This document shows, one piece after another, positions 18,169-27,172 of a stretch of 64,000 bases of DNA. The notes under the pieces were generated by a model. It had not been told where the DNA came from. It saw nothing but the letters and a program-made list of their open reading frames with translations, and did not search any database. The stretch's first letter is position 1. Every line of letters begins with the position of its first letter. The DNA comes from UBA4416 sp036676295 (GTDB lineage Bacteria > Bacteroidota > Bacteroidia > B-17B0 > Aurantibacillaceae), in contig JAKFDE010000065.1 of the NCBI GenBank assembly GCA_036676295.1, forward strand, positions 85,607 to 149,606, given 5' to 3'. Both the position numbers and the translations under genes were made by a program.

Positions 18169-19167
18169 ATGAAAAACCTTAGAAACATAGTATTATATCT
18201 ATTTGTTTTTTGTCATTCTTTAATGATTGGCCAGGATATTCATTTAACTCAATTTTATGCTAACCCTGTTTATTTAAATCCTGCTTTTACCGGGGCTTCC
18301 GGTTGTATAAGAGCTGCGGGTGGTTATCGAAATCAATGGCCTGCTATTTCAAACGGATATGTTTCTTATGTGTTTGCGGCAGATGGTTATATTCCTTCGG
18401 CTAAGAGTGGAATAGGCGTGGTGTTTTCTAATGATGTTGCCGGTAGTGGTCAGTTAAGAACAACAACAGCAATGGCTTCATACGCTTATGAAACGCATAT
18501 CAACAGAGCTTATGCTATCAGAGCCGGTATTCAAGTCGGTATGGGATCCAAAAGTGTAAACATTAATAAATTAGTATTTGGTGATCAAATTGCAAGAGGC
18601 GGAGGAGTAACTACTATAGAAAATGCCCCTCAATCGATTACTTATTTTGATTCGAATGCCGGTGCTTTATTTTATGGTAAAAAATTCTGGATAGGTTTTT
18701 CAGCCTTTCATATGAACAGACCTAATGAATCTTTAACGGGAAATACAGATGCAAAATTACCAATAAAATATTCTGCTCATGGTGGGATTAAAATTTTATT
18801 AGATGGTGAAGAAAAAGGAGATAGAACCATGAATATGTATTTTACGCCTGTAATACATTATCGTCATCAGGAAAAATTTGATCAGTTAGATGTAGGTTGT
18901 TATTTTACCAAAGCCATGGTTAATATTGGTTTTTGGTACAGAGGTATTCCTGGTTTGAAATCTTATGCACCAGGTTATTCTAATAACGATGCTTTTGCTG
19001 TATTAATGGGTTTTTCAAATGATAAATTTAATATTGGTTATAGTTATGATTTTACTATATCAAAATTAGCTGGAAGCACTAAAGGCGCACACGAGATCAG
19101 TTTATCGTACCAATACTGCAAAAAGAAAAAAAGAAAACTGGTGTTAGTGTCTTGTCCTAAGTTTTAA
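18169..19167 (+). CDS. PorP/SprF-family T9SS outer-membrane protein
   Basis: The 332-residue protein has a signal peptide (about 1-21, ending IGQ) and the family start DIHLTQFYANPVYLNPAFTG, followed by GGYRNQWPAISN and a beta-barrel pattern to the end. PorP/SprF proteins are type IX secretion partners, usually encoded just downstream of a large substrate with a type B C-terminal domain, and anchor that substrate at the surface (SprF with SprB in Flavobacterium). It lies 62 bases after the giant adhesin, so pairing with it is very likely. The Lys-rich tail near residue 320 is unusual but short. Confidence 0.93.
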   Translation: MKNLRNIVLYLFVFCHSLMIGQDIHLTQFYANPVYLNPAFTGASGCIRAAGGYRNQWPAISNGYVSYVFAADGYIPSAKSGIGVVFSNDVAGSGQLRTTTAMASYAYETHINRAYAIRAGIQVGMGSKSVNINKLVFGDQIARGGGVTTIENAPQSITYFDSNAGALFYGKKFWIGFSAFHMNRPNESLTGNTDAKLPIKYSAHGGIKILLDGEEKGDRTMNMYFTPVIHYRHQEKFDQLDVGCYFTKAMVNIGFWYRGIPGLKSYAPGYSNNDAFAVLMGFSNDKFNIGYSYDFTISKLAGSTKGAHEISLSYQYCKKKKRKLVLVSCPKF

Positions 19168-19186
19168 TTTAATTAATTTCTTATAA

Positions 19187-19366
19187 TTATAAATCCTCAA
19201 TAACGGATACATTAAGGCTATCTTCGATGATCTTTTGCAGGCTCTTTAAACTATCATACTCTTCTTGTAGAGTTTTAATTTCATTTTCTATACTAATTCT
19301 TTTTTCATTGTTATTACATGATAAAAAAAATAATGTTATGATCACAATAAGCAGTTTGCCTTTCAT
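19187..19366 (-). CDS. Small lipoprotein, 59 residues
   Basis: On the minus strand ATG 19366 opens a 59-codon gene. The product begins MKGKLLIVIITLFFLSCNNN, with a clear lipoprotein signal and lipidated Cys17, followed by a short amphipathic helix (ENEIKTLQEEYDSLKSLQ) that could form a coiled coil. It is convergent with the PorP/SprF gene (19 bases between stops). The sequence is unlikely to arise by chance, but the family is unknown to me. A -7-like TATATTTG lies about 70 bases upstream (19437-19444). Confidence 0.75.
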   Translation of the reverse strand: MKGKLLIVIITLFFLSCNNNEKRISIENEIKTLQEEYDSLKSLQKIIEDSLNVSVIEDL

Positions 19367-19500
19367 TATCTTAGAACTTATAATGTATGATTGTGTAATG
19401 GATTTTTTATTTGGAGTACAATTTTTGTATTTCAGACAAATATAATCATACTTAATAAACTTAATGACCCCATTTTTTTAGAGACTATAGTGCAAAACAA

Positions 19501-19530
19501 AAAAGCCTTGAGAATTTTCTCAAGGCTTTT
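19501..19530 (-). terminator. Terminator of dnaK
   Basis: AAAAGCCTTGAGA at 19501-19513 pairs with its complement at 19518-19530; A and T flanks allow termination in either direction. It lies 21 bases after the dnaK stop. Confidence 0.9.
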
Positions 19531-19550
19531 TTATGTTTATAGTAAGAAGA

Positions 19551-21455
19551 TTATTTTACTTCTTCATAGTTTACATCTTGTACGTTATCGTTGTTAGATG
19601 CAGTATTTGTATCAGCATTAGGGTTTGCATTTTCAGCACCACCTTCTTTTTGATTCATGGCATTGTACATGTCTTGTGAAGCCGCTTCCCAAGCTGCGTT
19701 TAAAGCAGTTGTTGCAGTATCAATAGACGCTAAGTCTTTTGCATCATGAGCTTTTTTAAGATCAGCTAAAGCGCTTTCAATTGGTGCTTTTTTCTCAGCA
19801 GGAATTTTATCGCCGTATTCTTTTAACTGTTTTTCTGTTTGGAAGATCATTCCATCAGCCGCGTTAATTTTTTCAGCTTCCTCTTTTACTTTTTTATCAG
19901 CATCAGCATTCATCTCCGCTTCACGTTTCATTTTCTCGATCTCCTCTTTACTTAAGCCAGAAGAAGCTTCGATACGAATGTTTTGTGTTTTACCGGTTGC
20001 TTTATCTTTAGCAGATACGTGTAAGATACCGTTAGCGTCAATATCAAATGTTACTTCTACTTGCGGAACACCACGTGGCGCAGGCATAATACCATCTAAG
20101 TTAAACTGACCAATTGTACGGTTATCTTTTGCCATAGGACGCTCACCTTGTAATACATGTAATTGTACACTTGGTTGATTATCGCTAGCAGTTGAGAACG
20201 TTTCTGTTTTTTTAGAAGGAATTGTTGTATTAGATTCGATTAATTTAGTGAACACTCCACCGTAAGTTTCGATACCTAATGATAAAGGAGTTACATCTAA
20301 TAATAATACATCTTTTACTTCTCCGGTTAATACACCACCTTGAATGGCTGCACCAATTGCAACTACTTCATCAGGGTTTACACCTTTACTTGGAGTTTTT
20401 CCAAAGAATTTTTCTACAGCCGTTTGAATAGCAGGGATACGTGTAGATCCACCTACTAAGATAATTTCATCGATATCAGAAACTGATAAACCTGAACTTT
20501 TTAAAGCTGATTTACAAGGTTCGATCGTACGTTGAATTAAGCTATCTGCTAATTGCTCAAATTTAGCACGGGTCAACTGTTTCACTAAATGTTTAGGGAT
20601 ACCGTTAACTGGCATAATGTATGGCAAGTTAATTTCAGAAGTTGTAGTACTTGATAATTCGATCTTCGCTTTTTCAGCCGCTTCTTTTAAACGTTGTAAA
20701 GCCATTGGATCCTGACGTAAGTCAATTCCTTCGTCTTTTTTAAATTCGTCAGCTAACCAGTCAATGATCACGTGGTCAAAGTCATCACCACCTAAGTGAG
20801 TATCACCATCAGTAGATTTTACTTCAAATACACCATCACCTAATTCTAGTACAGAAACGTCATGAGTACCACCACCACAGTCAAACACTACTATTTTCAT
20901 GTCTTTACCTTTTTTGTCCATGCCATAAGCAAGGGCAGCAGCAGTTGGTTCGTTAATGATACGTTTTACTTTTAAACCTGCAATTTCGCCTGCTTCTTTT
21001 GTAGCCTGACGTTGAGCATCGTTAAAGTAAGCCGGTACCGTAATAACCGCTTCATCAACTGTAGTTCCTAAATAATCTTCAGCTGTTTTTTTCATTTTTT
21101 GTAAAATGATAGCTGAAATTTCTTGTGCAGAGTAATTTCTGTCATCAATAACCACGCGAGGTGTATTATTGTCACCTTTTACTACTTTATAACTCATACG
21201 AGGGATCTCTTTTTGAGCTTCGTCAAAAGAGGCTCCCATGAAGCGTTTAATTGAAGATATCGTTTTTGTAGGATTTGTGATAGCTTGACGTTTGGCAGGA
21301 TCTCCGACTTTGCGTTCTCCACCTTCTACAAATGCTACCACTGAAGGTGTAGTACGCTTTCCTTCGTTATTAGCAATAACCACTGGTTCGTTACCTTCCA
21401 TTACAGATACGCAACTATTGGTTGTTCCTAAATCTATTCCTATTATTTTTCCCAT
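19551..21455 (-). CDS. dnaK: Chaperone DnaK (Hsp70)
   Basis: The 634-residue Hsp70 has an ATPase domain (GIDLGTTNSCVSV at the start, DCGGGTHDVSVLE and GGSTRIPAIQ phosphate motifs) and a substrate domain (from about 390), ending in a flexible Asn/Asp-rich tail closing NYEEVK. It binds unfolded hydrophobic peptides, working with DnaJ and GrpE, which are not encoded nearby. Full length. No CIRCE-type heat-shock inverted repeat is visible in the short upstream region. Confidence 0.98.
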   Translation of the reverse strand: MGKIIGIDLGTTNSCVSVMEGNEPVVIANNEGKRTTPSVVAFVEGGERKVGDPAKRQAITNPTKTISSIKRFMGASFDEAQKEIPRMSYKVVKGDNNTPRVVIDDRNYSAQEISAIILQKMKKTAEDYLGTTVDEAVITVPAYFNDAQRQATKEAGEIAGLKVKRIINEPTAAALAYGMDKKGKDMKIVVFDCGGGTHDVSVLELGDGVFEVKSTDGDTHLGGDDFDHVIIDWLADEFKKDEGIDLRQDPMALQRLKEAAEKAKIELSSTTTSEINLPYIMPVNGIPKHLVKQLTRAKFEQLADSLIQRTIEPCKSALKSSGLSVSDIDEIILVGGSTRIPAIQTAVEKFFGKTPSKGVNPDEVVAIGAAIQGGVLTGEVKDVLLLDVTPLSLGIETYGGVFTKLIESNTTIPSKKTETFSTASDNQPSVQLHVLQGERPMAKDNRTIGQFNLDGIMPAPRGVPQVEVTFDIDANGILHVSAKDKATGKTQNIRIEASSGLSKEEIEKMKREAEMNADADKKVKEEAEKINAADGMIFQTEKQLKEYGDKIPAEKKAPIESALADLKKAHDAKDLASIDTATTALNAAWEAASQDMYNAMNQKEGGAENANPNADTNTASNNDNVQDVNYEEVK

Positions 21456-21561
21456 TGTTATATGTTTTAATTGTTGTTTTTATGGATTTTGATATGTATT
21501 TGTCAATGTTTATGCCAATACTTTAATTTTTAAATATTCTGACAGGCTGACACGATAAATT

Positions 21562-21597
21562 AAAAAACCACCTAAAATGTGTCATTTTAGATGGTTT
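21562..21597 (-). terminator. Terminator of the DUF4249-like lipoprotein gene
   Basis: A 15-bp stem with one mismatch (AAACCACCTAAAATG at 21565-21579, partner at 21583-21597) closes on a 3-base loop, with an A run at 21562-21567 giving U residues on the minus strand. It lies 22 bases after the stop at 21620. Confidence 0.8.
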
Positions 21598-21619
21598 ATA
21601 AGGTAATATAATGTCAGAT

Positions 21620-22771
21620 TTATGGGCAAATAGTTCCGTCAAATCTTACAAATCTTAGCGATTTGGTATTAGAATTACAGGCAATTTCATTGATAAAGTC
21701 ATCCAACAGATCTTTTCCTATAGAGAATCTTGAGGTTGAAGCAAAAATTCCAACGCCACCGGTAATATTAGTATATAAAGGTTTGTCCTGAGCAATGGAA
21801 GTTGAAGGTGCATTGATCTGTAAAAAGTCTGACAAGTTTTGTGAACCGGCATAAACAATATATTCCATATATAAGGCTCTTCTGCTTACTAAATTGGCAA
21901 CACTATTTTTAGAAACCTGAGTTGCGGTATTAGTGTAAAAACTTTCTTCACTAAATGATAAGGATAGATCTTCGTTTCCGTTTAAATTGGATGATTTAAG
22001 GGTAGGAAAGTTATAATCTACATACTTATTTACAGTAGAGTTATCGGTTAAAGAATCTAAATAATGAAAACGCATCACAACATTATAAAGTCTCGCATTT
22101 GCGATGCTTTTGAATCTAATAGATTGAGATTGGGTTAAAGGAGGTAAAGCGTAGTTAATATAGGCAGCATCCGGAGTATTAGTTCCCGGAACACCACCGG
22201 TTACATAATTTCCATGATTTGGGTATGAATTGCCCGGATTAGAAGGAATGATGTAATACTTAAGAGGCATGTAATTACCTGACGAAATGCTGTCGAAGAC
22301 AACGGTTTGTGAAGTGAATTCTGCACCTGTACTATTATTTTTAATAATTAATTTGTACTCGCCTGTTTTAAATAATTTGTCGGTTGTTTGCCAAATGCGT
22401 TGGTCCTGACTAAACGTGCCACCCGCTGTTGTTACAACGGTTTCGGTTAAAACAATTTCTTTTTTAGTGGCATTTCCAACTGTAGTTAGAGTAGGAGTAG
22501 TGCTGCCTGACATAAAACGCTGAAGTGTTACTGTTAATTCACCCGGAGCATAATTAATTTGGTTAGCATCTTGTCCTGCCACTAAAGCATCACCTTCTGT
22601 TAAATATACTTTATTGATGCGGATATTTTGAACAGATTGATTTGGATTTATTACGCCATATACTGATACAGACTCTTCGCCCGGAGCCAATACATCTAAG
22701 TCGTTTTTACACGAAGTAAAAGCTAACGTAATAATTAAAAAAAGACTGCTGTATAAAGTGCTATGTTTCAT
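21620..22771 (-). CDS. Lipoprotein, DUF4249-like
   Basis: The 383-residue precursor has a lipobox ending FTSC, with the lipidated Cys21. The rest is beta-rich with no catalytic motif. The near-terminal segment NITGGVGIFASTSRFSIG resembles the end of DUF4249 proteins, beta-sandwich lipoproteins often linked to TonB receptors in Bacteroidota; there is no receptor gene beside it here. The match is a judgement from pattern, not a search. It has its own promoter (22791-22820) and terminator. Confidence 0.6.
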   Translation of the reverse strand: MKHSTLYSSLFLIITLAFTSCKNDLDVLAPGEESVSVYGVINPNQSVQNIRINKVYLTEGDALVAGQDANQINYAPGELTVTLQRFMSGSTTPTLTTVGNATKKEIVLTETVVTTAGGTFSQDQRIWQTTDKLFKTGEYKLIIKNNSTGAEFTSQTVVFDSISSGNYMPLKYYIIPSNPGNSYPNHGNYVTGGVPGTNTPDAAYINYALPPLTQSQSIRFKSIANARLYNVVMRFHYLDSLTDNSTVNKYVDYNFPTLKSSNLNGNEDLSLSFSEESFYTNTATQVSKNSVANLVSRRALYMEYIVYAGSQNLSDFLQINAPSTSIAQDKPLYTNITGGVGIFASTSRFSIGKDLLDDFINEIACNSNTKSLRFVRFDGTICP

Positions 22772-22790
22772 GTGCTGATTTGATGAATTA

Positions 22791-22820
22791 CAAATTTACT
22801 ATTTTTAAGGGAACTCCAAA
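22791..22820 (-). promoter_or_regulatory. Promoter of the DUF4249-like lipoprotein gene
   Basis: On the minus strand TTTG (22820-22817), an 18-base spacer and TAAATTTG (22798-22791) match the Bacteroidota consensus. The ATG is 19 bases downstream of the -7 box. Confidence 0.65.
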
Positions 22821-22874
22821 TTAAATGGTTAATTTTGAAGTATTATTTTAGTGTTATTATTACAATTCTAGATT

Positions 22875-23690
22875 ATGTCTGTACATAAAGAAGTAAAAAA
22901 GGTTACCACGCATCAATTGCAGGAAATGAAACGCAGAGGCGAAAAAATTTCTATGCTCACCGCCTACGATTATACCATGGCAAAGATCATTGATAATGCC
23001 GGTATAGATGTGATCTTGGTAGGCGATAGTGCCAGTAACGTAATGGCTGGTCATGAAACCACTTTGCCAATTACTTTAGATCAGATGATCTATCATGCAT
23101 CGTCGGTAGTAAGAGGTGTTGACAGAGCTTTAGTAGTGGTAGATATGCCATTTGGTTCTTATCAGGGTAATTCTAAAGAAGCCTTAACTTCTGCCATTAA
23201 AATAATGAAAGAAAGCGGCGGACATGCTGTGAAACTGGAAGGTGGACGAGAAGTGACCGATTCTATTGAACGTATTTTAACTGCCGGTATACCGGTTATG
23301 GGGCATTTAGGTTTAACACCTCAATCTATCTATAAATTTGGAACTTATACAGTAAGAGCTAAAGAAGAAGAAGAGGCTATTCGTTTGTTGGAAGATGCTA
23401 AATTGCTGGAGCAAAGCGGTTGTTTTGCTTTGGTACTGGAAAAAATACCCGCTAAGTTAGCAACTGAAGTCGCCAAAAGCATTTCTATCCCGGTTATTGG
23501 TATTGGTGCCGGTGGTGGTGTAGATGGGCAAGTGTTAGTAATGCATGATATGCTAGGTATGACCAATGAATTTAATCCTCGTTTTTTAAGAAGATACGCC
23601 AATGTATATGATGTTATGACCGGTGCTCTTCAGCAATATATAAAAGACGTAAAAAGTAAAGACTTCCCTAACGAATCAGAGCAATATTAA
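22875..23690 (+). CDS. panB: 3-methyl-2-oxobutanoate hydroxymethyltransferase
   Basis: PanB performs the first committed step of pantothenate (coenzyme A) synthesis, transferring a one-carbon unit from methylene-tetrahydrofolate to 2-oxoisovalerate. The 271-residue product is the family's normal length and shows the conserved blocks MLTAYDYTMAKIIDNAGID, VLVGDSASNVMAGHETTLP, VVDMPFGSYQ, AVKLEGG, PVMGHLGLTPQS and IPVIGIGAGGGVDGQVLVMHD. It is a lone gene; panC and panD are not in this window. It is followed by a bidirectional terminator inside a repeat. Confidence 0.97.
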   Translation: MSVHKEVKKVTTHQLQEMKRRGEKISMLTAYDYTMAKIIDNAGIDVILVGDSASNVMAGHETTLPITLDQMIYHASSVVRGVDRALVVVDMPFGSYQGNSKEALTSAIKIMKESGGHAVKLEGGREVTDSIERILTAGIPVMGHLGLTPQSIYKFGTYTVRAKEEEEAIRLLEDAKLLEQSGCFALVLEKIPAKLATEVAKSISIPVIGIGAGGGVDGQVLVMHDMLGMTNEFNPRFLRRYANVYDVMTGALQQYIKDVKSKDFPNESEQY

Positions 23691-23694
23691 TTAC

Positions 23695-23818
23695 TCACCG
23701 CAGAGACACGGAGAACATGAAGGATTTGTAGAATATATTATTAAAAGAAAACCCTAATCGTTATGATTAGGGTTTTCTTTTAAAATTTGCTTTATACTCT
23801 CTGTGCCTCAGTGGTGAA
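23695..23818. repeat. Interspersed inverted repeat enclosing a terminator
   Basis: The left arm TCACCGCAGAGACACGGAGA (23695-23714) and right arm (23798-23818) are imperfect inverted copies. This ctctgcg/accgcagag type is a familiar dispersed element in Bacteroidota. The centre holds the terminator stem at 23741-23783. Confidence 0.7.
23741..23783. terminator. Bidirectional terminator between panB and the desaturase gene
   Basis: A perfect 19-bp stem (arms 23741-23759 and 23765-23783) with a 5-base loop lies between two convergent genes; A and T ends serve both directions. Confidence 0.9.
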
Positions 23819-23823
23819 ATGTT

Positions 23824-24939
23824 TTATCCGATAGCTTCATCCAGATTTGGCATTTTACCAAAGCGAACCAATGCTTTTACATGAGAGTTAATAGCATCTA
23901 AAAAAGTTTTATTTTCGAGATAAGGAACTCCAAATTCTTTGGCAGTTGATTTTACGATTTCGGAAATTTGCGGATAATGCACATGGCATATGTTTGGAAA
24001 CAAATGATGTTCTACCTGAAAATTTAAACCACCTACATACCAGGAAATTAATTTATTGTGACGGGAAAAATTAACGGTAGTGTTCATTTGATGAATGGCC
24101 CAGTTATTTTCAATAGTATAGTTTTCGTTAGGAAGAGGGTGTGTAGTGCCTTCAACCGTGTGCGCTAATTGAAAAATAGTGGTTAGCATAACTCCCGCAA
24201 TAAAATTCATTAATAAAAATCCGGTAAAATAAGGCCAGAATGGCATATTTAAAATAAACACCGGCAATACAATAAACACAAATACATAACCAATTTTACT
24301 TAATAGTAATTTAAAGAAAATAGATCGGTTCTGTTCTTTTGTGCTGGTGTTCACACCTTGTTTTGTGTATCGGCTGAATTGTAAAAAATCTTTTAAAAAG
24401 CCCCAATAAAGTGTAGTAATGCCGTAAAACAAAAACGCATAAACCGGTTGAAATTTGTGATACCATTTAGCTTCGTTATGAGGAGTGAATTTTAAAATGA
24501 CTTTATCAGCAATATCATCGTCGTAGTTCAAGATGTTGGTGTAGGTGTGGTGCAATACATTATGTTGTAATTTCCAATTGAAAACAGAGCCTCCTAGTAA
24601 ATTTAAGGTGTGCCCCAACCAATAATTGGTTTTATGGTTTGAAGAATAAGCTCCATGATTAGCATCGTGCATGATACTCATACCAACACCCGCCAAACCT
24701 AAGCCCATAATGCTCCATAAAGCACAAGCAATGCCAAAAGAAGGATTGAATATGAGAATTGCAATGAAAGGTAAAATATAAGCAGATAATAAGACGATTG
24801 TTTTTATAACCATCGTAGTATTGAAATTTCTGGAAATGTGATTTTCTTTAAAATAACCATCTACACGTTTTCGTAGAGTAGCAAAAAATAATGCCTTGTC
24901 TTTATCCTTGTCAATAAAACGTATGTGAGAAAATGCCAT
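23824..24939 (-). CDS. Membrane fatty-acid (acyl-CoA) desaturase, front-end type
   Basis: The 371-residue protein has three histidine clusters binding the di-iron centre: HDANHG, HNVLHHTY and QVEHHLFP, with hydrophobic membrane spans between. The Gln in QxxHH is typical of front-end (delta-5/6, linoleoyl-CoA-like) desaturases; there is no fused cytochrome b5. The family introduces double bases into acyl chains for membrane fluidity, using O2 and electrons. The position specificity cannot be read from sequence. It is a single gene, convergent with panB. Confidence 0.93.
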   Translation of the reverse strand: MAFSHIRFIDKDKDKALFFATLRKRVDGYFKENHISRNFNTTMVIKTIVLLSAYILPFIAILIFNPSFGIACALWSIMGLGLAGVGMSIMHDANHGAYSSNHKTNYWLGHTLNLLGGSVFNWKLQHNVLHHTYTNILNYDDDIADKVILKFTPHNEAKWYHKFQPVYAFLFYGITTLYWGFLKDFLQFSRYTKQGVNTSTKEQNRSIFFKLLLSKIGYVFVFIVLPVFILNMPFWPYFTGFLLMNFIAGVMLTTIFQLAHTVEGTTHPLPNENYTIENNWAIHQMNTTVNFSRHNKLISWYVGGLNFQVEHHLFPNICHVHYPQISEIVKSTAKEFGVPYLENKTFLDAINSHVKALVRFGKMPNLDEAIG

Positions 24940-25043
24940 TACAATAATTTTAAAGGTTAAACAGATGACGAAGTTAATGAAAAATGCTATTTCGGCAATA
25001 GCTGAAAAATTCTTAATTTCGCACCATTATCAGCCATTCTAAA

Positions 25044-25862
25044 ATATATTCGCCCATAGGAGTGTTCGATTCCGGTTACGGTGGTTTAACTATTTTAAAA
25101 GAATTAGTGAATGAATTGCCTCAGTACGATTATTTGTATTTAGGTGATAATGCCCGTGCGCCTTATGGTTCCCGTTCGTATGATACGGTTTATGAGTATA
25201 CTCTGGAATGTGTGCAGCATTTGTTTGATAAAGGGTGTGAGTTAGTAATCTTAGCTTGTAATACAGCTTCGGCAAAGGCTTTAAGAACAATTCAGCAAAA
25301 AGACCTGCCGTTAATTGATCCTAAAAAAAGAGTGTTGGGAGTTATCAGACCAACTACCGAAATTGTTGGAAATTATAGTAAAACCAAGCATGTAGGCGTT
25401 TTAGCTACCGCAGGCACAGTTAATTCTAATTCGTATGTGATTGAAATAGAAAAATTTTTTCCTGAACTCAAAGTGTTTCAAAATGCTTGTCCTTTGTGGG
25501 TTCCTTTAATTGAAAACAATGAATTGGAAGGCGAAGGCACACATTATTTTGTAAAAAAATACATTGATGAGTTGTTTAGTCAATCAAAAGAGATCGACAC
25601 TATTATTTTAGGCTGCACGCATTATCCAATTTTAAAACCTTTGATAGAAAAATATTTACCCGCCAATGTTACCTTGTTAACGCAAGGTTCTATTGTGGCC
25701 AATGGTTTAAAAGAATACTTACACCGCCATCCAGAAATGGAAGCACTGATTACTAAGCATCAGTTGTTAGAGTTTTATACTACAGATTCTGTTGAGCAGT
25801 TCAATGCTCATGCGAGCTTGTTTTTCGGACAAGAAGTTAATTCCAAACATTTGAGTTTGTAA
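25044..25862 (+). CDS. murI: Glutamate racemase, probable ATA start
   Basis: MurI converts L-glutamate to D-glutamate for peptidoglycan. Catalytic cysteines are present in ACNTASAKAL and GCTHYP, and the FDSGYGGLT motif starts the protein. The first GTG (25062) would remove Pro-Ile-Gly of the strand before FDSG, which is conserved in the family. In frame upstream, an ATA at 25044 gives YSPIGVFDSGYGG, a normal-length N-terminus (272 residues). There is no ATG, GTG or TTG back to the stop at 25014-25016. A -7-like TAATTTCG at 25014-25021 would put transcription start about 20 bases before it. Start codon uncertain; gene identity is firm. Confidence 0.93.
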   Translation: MYSPIGVFDSGYGGLTILKELVNELPQYDYLYLGDNARAPYGSRSYDTVYEYTLECVQHLFDKGCELVILACNTASAKALRTIQQKDLPLIDPKKRVLGVIRPTTEIVGNYSKTKHVGVLATAGTVNSNSYVIEIEKFFPELKVFQNACPLWVPLIENNELEGEGTHYFVKKYIDELFSQSKEIDTIILGCTHYPILKPLIEKYLPANVTLLTQGSIVANGLKEYLHRHPEMEALITKHQLLEFYTTDSVEQFNAHASLFFGQEVNSKHLSL

Positions 25863-25866
25863 GATA

Positions 25867-26700
25867 TTACTGTGATATAATAGATATTGTCATTCTAAGA
25901 TCAATCAAAGGTCTGTCATCTTTATTTTTTCCAACAGCGGCAATTTTGTCTATCACATTTAAGCCTTCAACTACTTCTCCAAAAATGGTATAATTATTAT
26001 CTAAGTGAGGTGTTCCTCCAATGGTTTTGTAGAGTTGTATATGTTCAGGTTTAAAACTATAATGTGGATTTTTATCGTATTCTACATTTACTTTTTCATC
26101 TAACAGTTTGGTATATACCATCAAACTATCATTGTTTTTTGTTTCTTTAAAGGCTGTTATTTTTTCTTTCAACAATTGATTTTCCGGTTTGCTTAAGATC
26201 TCTTCTTTTAGTTTTGTCACTAAGTCTTTATTGATGCGTTTTTCGTAAGATTTTAATTCTTTATCATCTCTTACTTTACCTTGTACAATATAAAATTGGC
26301 AAGCAGATGAAGCTTTAGAAGGGTTAATGTCATCCCCGTTTCGGGCCGCACATAACATCCCTTTTTTATGACATAGTGTAGGGACAAACTCTGCCGGAAT
26401 GGTATATTTTAAATCGCCATCACCTAATAATTTAGTGGCTTCGGCATGTTTACTGTCAGGGTCTCCTCCCTGGATCATAAAGCCTTCAATAACACGATGA
26501 AACAGTAAACTATCGTAAAAATGTTCTTTAACTAGTTTAATAAAATTGTCGCGGTGCTGAGGTGTTTCATTAAATAAACGCACTTTCATAGTACCGTATA
26601 TGGTAGAAATTTGGATAATTTCTGGCGAATAGGTTTGAGAATAATTGAGTTTACTAAATAGAACAACCATTAAACTCAATATTATGGACTTTAGATGCAT
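25867..26700 (-). CDS. Exported peptidyl-prolyl isomerase, cyclophilin type, with large insertion
   Basis: Signal peptide about 1-21, then a cyclophilin domain split by an insertion. The first half has DNFIKLVKEHFYDSLLFHRVI and GFMIQGGDP; SSACQFYIVQG follows near 133. A charged helical insertion of about 75 residues (about 146-220) lies before the second part (HLDNNYTIFGEVVEGLNVIDKI). The family isomerises prolyl bonds to help folding, here in the periplasm. Convergent with murI with only 4 bases between stops. Confidence 0.9.
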   Translation of the reverse strand: MHLKSIILSLMVVLFSKLNYSQTYSPEIIQISTIYGTMKVRLFNETPQHRDNFIKLVKEHFYDSLLFHRVIEGFMIQGGDPDSKHAEATKLLGDGDLKYTIPAEFVPTLCHKKGMLCAARNGDDINPSKASSACQFYIVQGKVRDDKELKSYEKRINKDLVTKLKEEILSKPENQLLKEKITAFKETKNNDSLMVYTKLLDEKVNVEYDKNPHYSFKPEHIQLYKTIGGTPHLDNNYTIFGEVVEGLNVIDKIAAVGKNKDDRPLIDLRMTISIISQ

Positions 26701-26718
26701 AGAATTAGAAAATTTAAT

Positions 26719-26726
26719 TATATTTG
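26719..26726 (+). promoter_or_regulatory. Candidate -7 element of the small lipoprotein gene
   Basis: TATATTTG matches the Bacteroidota -7 consensus, 37 bases before the ATG at 26763. No good -33 box is seen at the proper distance. Confidence 0.35.
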
Positions 26727-26762
26727 AGCTACAAATATTAATCCATTATAATTAATATAAAA

Positions 26763-27125
26763 ATGAAATTAAGATTATTTATCGCCTCTATTGCAATTGC
26801 TTTTTTAACAATTGGGCTTTCTACTTCTTGCGAAAAGAAAACAGACTGTAAATTGACTATAAAAACAACCGATGAAAAAGGGTTTGCTTTTGCTAATGCA
26901 AAAGTTAAATTATTTGCCAACGTGAAAAACAGTACAGGGGCTACTGTAGAAGCAGATTTAAAAGCTGAAGGCACTTCGGATGCTTCAGGTACTAGTACTT
27001 ATACATTTAAATTACCGGCTATCTTAGATGTTAAGTGTGAACTGGATACTATGGGTGGTATCGGTATCATTAAACTGGAAGAAGGAAAAACGGTTGAGAA
27101 AGTAATTATTATGAAAAAGATCTAA
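26763..27125 (+). CDS. Small lipoprotein with an Ig-like/transthyretin-like fold
   Basis: The 120-residue precursor has a lipobox ending STSC with lipidated Cys23. The mature part alternates beta-strands (LTIKTTDEKGFAFANAKVKLF) with a GTSTYTFKLPAILDVKCEL segment, as in prealbumin-like single-domain folds. Function unknown. It is divergent from the cyclophilin gene and followed by a terminator. Confidence 0.75.
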   Translation: MKLRLFIASIAIAFLTIGLSTSCEKKTDCKLTIKTTDEKGFAFANAKVKLFANVKNSTGATVEADLKAEGTSDASGTSTYTFKLPAILDVKCELDTMGGIGIIKLEEGKTVEKVIIMKKI

Positions 27126-27147
27126 TTAGATGATATTTCTTTAAACT

Positions 27148-27172
27148 AAAAACCTCCGAATAGGAGGTTTTT
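27148..27172. terminator. Terminator between convergent genes
   Basis: A 10-bp stem AAAAACCTCC (27148-27157) and its complement (27163-27172) with a 5-base loop, followed by T residues that include the stop codon of the minus-strand glycosyltransferase gene. Confidence 0.85.
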
